From the NCBI GenBank assembly GCA_905250025.1, contig CAJNOJ010000064.1, forward strand, positions 310,001 to 374,000: DNA of 64,000 nucleotides. Direction: 5' to 3'. Of this stretch, positions 59,001 to 64,000 are shown piece by piece. Numbering within the stretch: the stretch's first letter is position 1; each line of letters starts with the position of its first letter. Both the position numbers and the translations under genes were made by a program. Origin of the DNA: Adineta ricciae. Its lineage: Eukaryota; Rotifera; Eurotatoria; Adinetida; Adinetidae. The notes below the pieces were generated by a model. The model was given only the letters and a program-made list of their open reading frames with translations. It was not told the DNA's origin and searched no databases.

Positions 59001-61271
59001 GACACAAAAACAAGCAGTGCAGAGGATCTATGGCGATCGTGCGAATGAAATTATTGATGGATTGAAAAGAAATCCTCGCGTGGCTGTGCCAATTGTTCTA
59101 AAACGGTACGTCGAAGAAGAGGTGATCTAGATGAGAGCTTTTCGTGCTTGTATAGATTGAAAGCAAAGGATGATGAATGGCGTGAAGCGAAGAAAAACTT
59201 CGAACGTTTCTGGAAGGAACAAAGTGAAAAATACTATTTGAAATCGTTGGATTACATGGGCATCAATTGTAAAAATTCTGATATTCGAATTATTCGAAAT
59301 CGATTCCTACTGAATGAAATTGAGAATATCAAAGAAGAAGTAAATTGGCTGGTTGAAGTGTTTGTCCTCTCATCTTATCGTTTGTTTACTCTTCTTAGCG
59401 TGACCAGCAAATTCCATCGAATCCCAATCAGCCGCACTTAACATTTCGTTATGAAGATTTATCAATACTCGACGATGCAGCATCACTGATTGTCTTTCTT
59501 GTCAAACGTCAAATGGGCTTTGCTAAAGAAGATAAGCAGAATATCAAGAAGATGATCTATCAATTCCTACCTGATTTTCTCTTCACACCACGAGGAGAAC
59601 TGAGTGATGATGAAGAAGGTATTTGTCATCGATCTGGCTTTTGAATTTTATTGGAATCGCTTTCGTAATTTTAGATGACGATGAAGATGAAAGTAAACGT
59701 GATAAAAAATCTCGACCAGCGCGTCATACAGACACAAATCGTCGACGTAACACTGAATCAGCAACAGCGAAACCTCGCCAACTTGCTCAAGAATATCAAA
59801 AACCAGTAAATCCTTCGTCCATCTCCCCTCCGACTCTCTCCTTGCATGTCCTTCTCTTCTAGGATGATATGTTCCATTTATTTTTCGTGAATGATAACTA
59901 TTATTATTTCTTTCGTCTTCATCAATTGCTGTGTGAACGTTTGTTAAAAATGTTTCAACAATCACTACGTTTAATTGAACAAGAAAATCGAGAACTAAAT
60001 GACAATAGTAACCAACGCAATCAACAACCATCAGTCGCAACTTTACTGCGTTTGTCTAGCCGTCGTAAGTTTCGTCGAACTTTCCTTGAAAAGTTTTTCC
60101 ACCCACTGATTTCTTCTAGCAAACATACCTGTAGATGATTATTATCCAGTGTTTCTTGATATGGTACGAAATTTACTCGATGGCAACATGGACAGTTCGT
60201 CGTACGAAGATTCCCTACGTGACATGTTTGGTATTCACGCATACATCGCATTTACAATGGATAAAATCATTCAGAATTGTGTTCGACAAGTAAGACGAAC
60301 ATTTCTTTTCGATTCGAAGTGAAAAAAACCGAGATTTGTTTAGCTTCATGCGATTGTGACTGATGAATCATCTGACGCGATCATGCGCTTGTATTCGCGC
60401 ACAAACGGAACTGTTGGTCTAGTTGATAATCTTTATTTAACAGCGCAGCAAAACTTGGAGGCAGCTTATCAACGTGAAATGGAGCCATATGCCGACGCAA
60501 ATCGATTATTTCGCGTTTGTTCGGTAAGTTACTTTGAAGAGAAAAGATTTCATAAGGAAAATGCCTTTTAGTTCAAGAATGATCGTCGAATAGCAACGAC
60601 ATTGATTGTTATCGATTCGTCGGATGATGAAGATGACGAAAGAATATCCGTTAATTGGACGCGTTATGTTGACTCGTATATACGTGATAACGAGGGTGGT
60701 CATGATGACGCAATAACGGCACGTATACGGTCAAAAATACGGAAAAACCCTCGATTTTTACTTCGGTAGGATTCAAAACGAATTGACACATAAAACTGAA
60801 TTATTCATTTTGTAGAAATATTAAGAAACCTGCTGATATGTCTGATCGCTCATTGACAGAAGTAAAGACAAAAAACAATGATTATTGTCGACTTGATACA
60901 AAAACTCTCAAACGCAAACCGTATCATCGTGCTGATTTGTACTTTCATAAGCCAAACTCATTAAGTTCTACCCGACGAGTATGCGAATAATCTCTTCTCT
61001 CGACATCTCTAAATTGCTCGTTTTCTAGAATCACAAACGGTTGTCTGTGGAGCAATACAATCGCTTTTCAAAATACTATCAAGAATGGTCAGTAAGACAT
61101 GTTTCCAGCGATGGCACTGATCCATTTCAGACTCTCTGGCTCAACACCCATCGAACAACGAGCGGAGAGCAACAGAATCTTGATGTTCAATCGACAATTT
61201 CTAATGATATTAATAATCTCACTCAGCCACCGTATCGTCATTATCGACAATATCGTCCTGTGAATACATAA
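56029..61271 (+). CDS. SIN3: SIN3 transcriptional corepressor
   Basis: About twenty exons. The first is short ([11 protein letters not shown]) and is followed by Asn/Ser/Thr-rich exons. PAH1 (from 56431) reads [18 protein letters not shown] and [23 protein letters not shown]2 (from about 57090) reads [31 protein letters not shown] and [22 protein letters not shown]3 (from about 58286) reads [20 protein letters not shown]. The HDAC-interaction region follows: [20 protein letters not shown]-type sequence then [36 protein letters not shown] and [16 protein letters not shown]. The C-terminal SIN3 domain has [23 protein letters not shown] domains hold repressor tails while the central region binds HDAC1/2. 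The intron near 57145-57411 (267 nt) is long for this genome. Complete and well conserved. Confidence 0.95.
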
Positions 61272-61545
61272 AACCCCAACAACTCAATCTACTAACATGA
61301 ATGTTTATATTTTGCTTTTTTTTCGATCATGTCTTCGGACATATTTTGTATTTTACTTCCAGTCATTGTGTGTATCATGAACACATTCAAAATGTTTTCT
61401 TTTCTCCTTCGATCTCGGTTTTCTTGTCGTACTATTATAACATATGTTTGTACATGTTGGATTATATTAAGCGATCAAAAACGTTATATGTGAAAAGAAT
61501 GTTTTGGCCAAGCGAGGATAGATATCAGGAATCGGAAATACCATG

Positions 61546-61903
61546 TCAATGTGGACGATATTGACCAGGACGACCACCGATATAACCATCTCGATTGATA
61601 TCGATATGTGTTGTTCGTTCGATTTGACCAACGAGACCTGCATGAAAGAATTGATATAGGAGAGGAGAGAAAGTTTACTTATACCTCCGCCGGGTGGTGG
61701 GCGATAGCCGATAACACCGTCGCGATTAAAATCGATATGAGTGGCTTGTTCGAGATGGGAGGTGATACCTGGTCCACCGATTTTGCCGTCGCCGTTCAAG
61801 TCCATTCCAATTTTTTCTTCGATTTTGTTGACGATATAGTCTATGAAGATTCAATTGGATTCGAGAATTTTATTAATCGGAATTTCGAGAACTTACTGCT
61901 CAT
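61546..61903 (-). CDS. miniature protein with three EF-hand-type calcium loops
   Basis: Three exons on the minus strand. Exon 1 is 7 nt (ATGAGCA, 61903-61897), then exons covering about 61853-61682 and 61634-61546. The product has about 84 residues and is built from three similar units: IEEKIGMDLNGDGKIGG, LEQATHIDFNRDGVIGY and IERTTHIDINRDGYIGG. Each has a short helix and a D-x-N-x-D-G-x-I-G calcium-loop core; Gly/Pro-rich links (PPPGGG) replace the second helix of a normal EF hand. The canonical glutamate at loop position 12 is absent. I know no named family with this layout; dockerin-like and excalibur-like repeats share the loop idea. Consistent splice phase and repeat conservation across exons indicate a real gene. 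There is no signal peptide. Confidence 0.7.
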
Positions 61904-62391
61904 GTTACTTCTTTTACTCGACAGACAGCCGATGTGTTTATGAAACGTAAATGAAAGTGCGTTGCAAAACTTCTTATGGTGCCGACAAAAAATATTTTTC
62001 TCGATGAGAGAGAACAAGAAAAAGATCGAACGATCGTAAATCGTTTGACAGCATATGAATTCTTTCTTTTACGTATTATATTTGACCTCCAGCCAATTCT
62101 TTTCTCATGTACTCTGCATATTCTTATGTTTCTCAATCAATAAATGACTCCCACATTAATCAAACAGCACTGTATAGTTAGATTTTCGAACATGTCAAAC
62201 TTTACAATTTTACCTTTGTCTGAGAAATGAGTAAAATAATAATGGATGAGACTCAATGTACACGTTGGCAAACGGCGAATATGAGTCATTCTTGACTATG
62301 TCAAATACGATGTTTTTCTCTTACTTGTGCAATATCTTCGATATCATTTGCTGCGTTAGCCTTTAAAAACGACTTGGCTTGATCATCAGAT
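61904..62391. other. divergent promoter region
   Basis: 488 bp between the calcium-loop gene (-) and the first phosphoesterase gene (+). AT-rich, no exon seen. It ends with GGCTTGATCATCAG, an acceptor-like site 2 nt before the plus-strand ATG. Confidence 0.5.
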
Positions 62392-63354
62392 ATGTTTAAA
62401 ATGAGAACCTATCGATGGTGTTGCTGGTATGAATTCTGCCTGATGCTATTTTATAGAGTGAGGGAAAAAATATTGCTTTTTGGTAGGTGTAGTGTCCCGC
62501 GTGTGAAAGATCATCCACGGGCTGTTTTGCACCATTTGACAAATCATCCACTTTATCAACCAGATTCAGAAACTGTGCCATTTAATCCTTCTTCGATTGA
62601 AGGTGCTGGAACTGACGATAATCCGTATGTCGTCTATCGAAGTCGTGACTTACTTGGAAGAACAAATCTCAAGCATTTACGTTTTGTTTGCGTATCCGAT
62701 ACACACAATCAAATCGACCAGATCTTCATTCCGCATGGCGATGTTTTTATTCACTGTGGTGACGCTGTTTACTATAACACAAGTTCTCGAGACATCGTCA
62801 GATTCAATGAATTCATCGGTACATTACCACATAAGTGGAAACTGTTCATTAGCGGTAATCATTGTGTTTGTCTCAATCCTAAGCAGCCAGATCATAGTCA
62901 GAAACTGTTGAGTAATATGACATATCTGCAGGATCAATTGATCGATATTGAAGGCGTGCGTATCTATGGGAGTCCATGGCGGCCGAAACGCGGTTGTTTC
63001 TATCGCGCAGAGGCATTCGGCTATGATCCGAAAACCATTGGCCGCGATAAATGGTCAAATATACCGGAAAATATCGATCTTCTCCTGACCCATGGTCCAC
63101 CATACAGTGTTCGAGATTACAACTCGGGCTGTCCGCAATTATTAGATGAAATTGTGACACGAGTACGGCCACGTATTCACATGTTCGGACACATGCATGG
63201 TAGTCGAGGTGCTAGTCTGTATAAAAGTGAAGATAATCAAATATTAGAAGGTGATCATTTTCATTCCGATGCCAACGATATTCTCTTTCTAAATCTTGCT
63301 ATTCATCAAGGAAGACGACTTGGCACAGCGGTCGTTATTGATTATTATTATTGA
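62392..63354 (+). CDS. MPPED1/2-like metallophosphoesterase, tandem copy 1
   Basis: Two exons, 62392-62426 and 62487-63354; the 60-nt intron is inferred from the parallel structure of copy 2. Spliced, the protein starts MFKMRTYRWCCWCSVPRVKD. Metallophosphoesterase motifs are VCVSDTHNQ (D-x-H), FIHCGDAV (GD), FISGNHCVC (GNH), LLLTHGPPYSVRD and MFGHMHGSRG (GHxH). MPPED proteins are bimetallic enzymes with weak 3',5'-cAMP phosphodiesterase activity; family features GSPWRPKRGCFYRAEAF and THGPP are present. The residue after GNH is Cys where most relatives have Glu or Asp, though the metal-binding His and Asp ligands remain. The N-terminal Cys cluster (WCCWC) may be palmitoylated; inference only. 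Confidence 0.85.
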   Translation: MFKMRTYRWCCWYEFCLMLFYRVREKILLFGRCSVPRVKDHPRAVLHHLTNHPLYQPDSETVPFNPSSIEGAGTDDNPYVVYRSRDLLGRTNLKHLRFVCVSDTHNQIDQIFIPHGDVFIHCGDAVYYNTSSRDIVRFNEFIGTLPHKWKLFISGNHCVCLNPKQPDHSQKLLSNMTYLQDQLIDIEGVRIYGSPWRPKRGCFYRAEAFGYDPKTIGRDKWSNIPENIDLLLTHGPPYSVRDYNSGCPQLLDEIVTRVRPRIHMFGHMHGSRGASLYKSEDNQILEGDHFHSDANDILFLNLAIHQGRRLGTAVVIDYYY

Positions 63355-63647
63355 ATTTTCTTGTCGTATGCTTTCTTCCTTTCAAATAAATTCTGTTCAG
63401 ATGGAGCGATCGTCATACTTACTCCATCTTAGTTTGCTTCGATGTCTTCTCTCACGTAATTGGTTGAGTTACCTCAATTGAGACAACGACGATGAGTCAT
63501 ATCGGTTATTTCAGTAGAAAAAAAAGGAAGCGAACTGGATTGATTGATAATAACAAGCGTATCTTCGATTTATTAGCAAAAAGTAGGCAATTACCTAATG
63601 AACTAGACTACTATTCAAACATTCCGCTCGTATTTATTCACTTGTAA

Positions 63648-64000
63648 ATGTTCAAACTATCGACATATCTTTGGTGCTGCTGGTAAAGAGAATTTTTCTT
63701 CAAAAATTTTTCTGACGAGTTCATTTAGTTTACGTGGATGTCATGTACCACGTGTTCGAGGCCATCCACTAGCTGTTCTTCATCATTTAACTGATTTTCC
63801 ACCGAACGAAGACGCTGATATAGTTGTACCATCCCATCTTGACCATCACTATGGAAGCGGAACAGAAGATGATCCGTTTGTTATCTATCGTAACTCAAAT
63901 TTAATTGGACAAACCGATCTTCAACGTCTTCGGCTTGTGTGTATATCTGATACGCATAATGAAATTCATCGAATACATATTCCTGACGGTGATGTTTTTA
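63648..64000 (+). CDS. MPPED1/2-like metallophosphoesterase, tandem copy 2 (3' partial)
   Basis: Exon 1 63648-63682 encodes MFKLSTYLWCC and ends at a GTAAAG donor. After a 46-nt intron (63683-63728) exon 2 continues LRGCHVPRVRGHPLAVLHHL and on to LRLVCISDTHNEIHRI, where the window ends. It matches copy 1 in exon layout, intron position and phase, and sequence (CxVPRVxxHPxAVLHHLT; RLVCISDTHNEI against RFVCVSDTHNQI). The 293 bp between the copies holds no gene. Divergence at many residues shows that the duplication is old. Confidence 0.85.

Noticed and set aside
1-64000. Transposons, LTR elements, CRISPR, rRNA, tRNA
   Set aside because: I looked for reverse transcriptase, transposase and integrase motifs, terminal repeats, regularly spaced repeats and tRNA-like folds and found none that could be supported by eye.

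Overview
The window looks like nuclear DNA from a small, compact animal genome. It is AT-rich. Genes are packed at roughly one per 2 kb on both strands. Nearly all introns are tiny (about 45-65 nt, GT...AG). The gene content is unmistakably metazoan: dystroglycan-like, SCAPER, AF4/FMR2-like, CREBRF, SIN3, hnRNP K, XPA, ATG5, RAE1, NDUFAF6, CNGA-type channel, TTLL3/8. Several lineage-expanded rhodopsin-like receptors, a phosphonopyruvate decarboxylase of bacterial type inside an intron-bearing gene, and 3' splice acceptors placed directly before many start codons fit a bdelloid rotifer (Adineta/Rotaria-like) best. The organism call is inference; no ribosomal or mitochondrial marker is present.

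Layout. 0-7 kb: end of an unrecognised gene, a membrane-tethered astacin protease (+), a CRAL-TRIO protein (-), a short RBFOX-like RRM protein (+). 7-10 kb: a cyclic-nucleotide-gated channel (-) with an odd pore. 12-15 kb: a RanBP2-like FG/RanBD nucleoporin (-) cut by an assembly gap, then a decayed receptor. 16-23 kb: LAPTM4-like (+), TTLL3/8 glycylase (-, cut by a second gap), FLYWCH protein (-), a receptor (+). 23-30 kb: a minus-strand block RAE1, NDUFAF6, MIF, ATG5, phosphonopyruvate decarboxylase, dystroglycan-like. 31-38 kb: OCIAD, a small two-exon gene, Mpv17-like, SERF, AF4/FMR2-like. 41-52 kb: SCAPER, a receptor, C18orf21-like, XPA and hnRNP K, all plus strand. 52-64 kb: CREBRF (-), SIN3 (+), a miniature triple calcium-loop protein (-), and two tandem MPPED-type phosphoesterases (+), the last cut by the window edge.

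Two gene groups look like operons resolved by trans-splicing: MIF-NDUFAF6-RAE1 (gaps 29 and 6 nt) and C18orf21-XPA (gap 29 nt). Each downstream start codon is preceded within 5-8 nt by a polypyrimidine-AG acceptor. The same signature sits in front of at least nine single genes, so much of the window may receive a spliced leader.

I saw no transposon, retroelement, CRISPR array, rRNA or tRNA. Several gene-poor blocks (0.7-2.8, 9.8-12.3, 30.3-31.9, 38.5-41.3, 46.2-47.5 kb) hold only AT-rich sequence and simple repeats.
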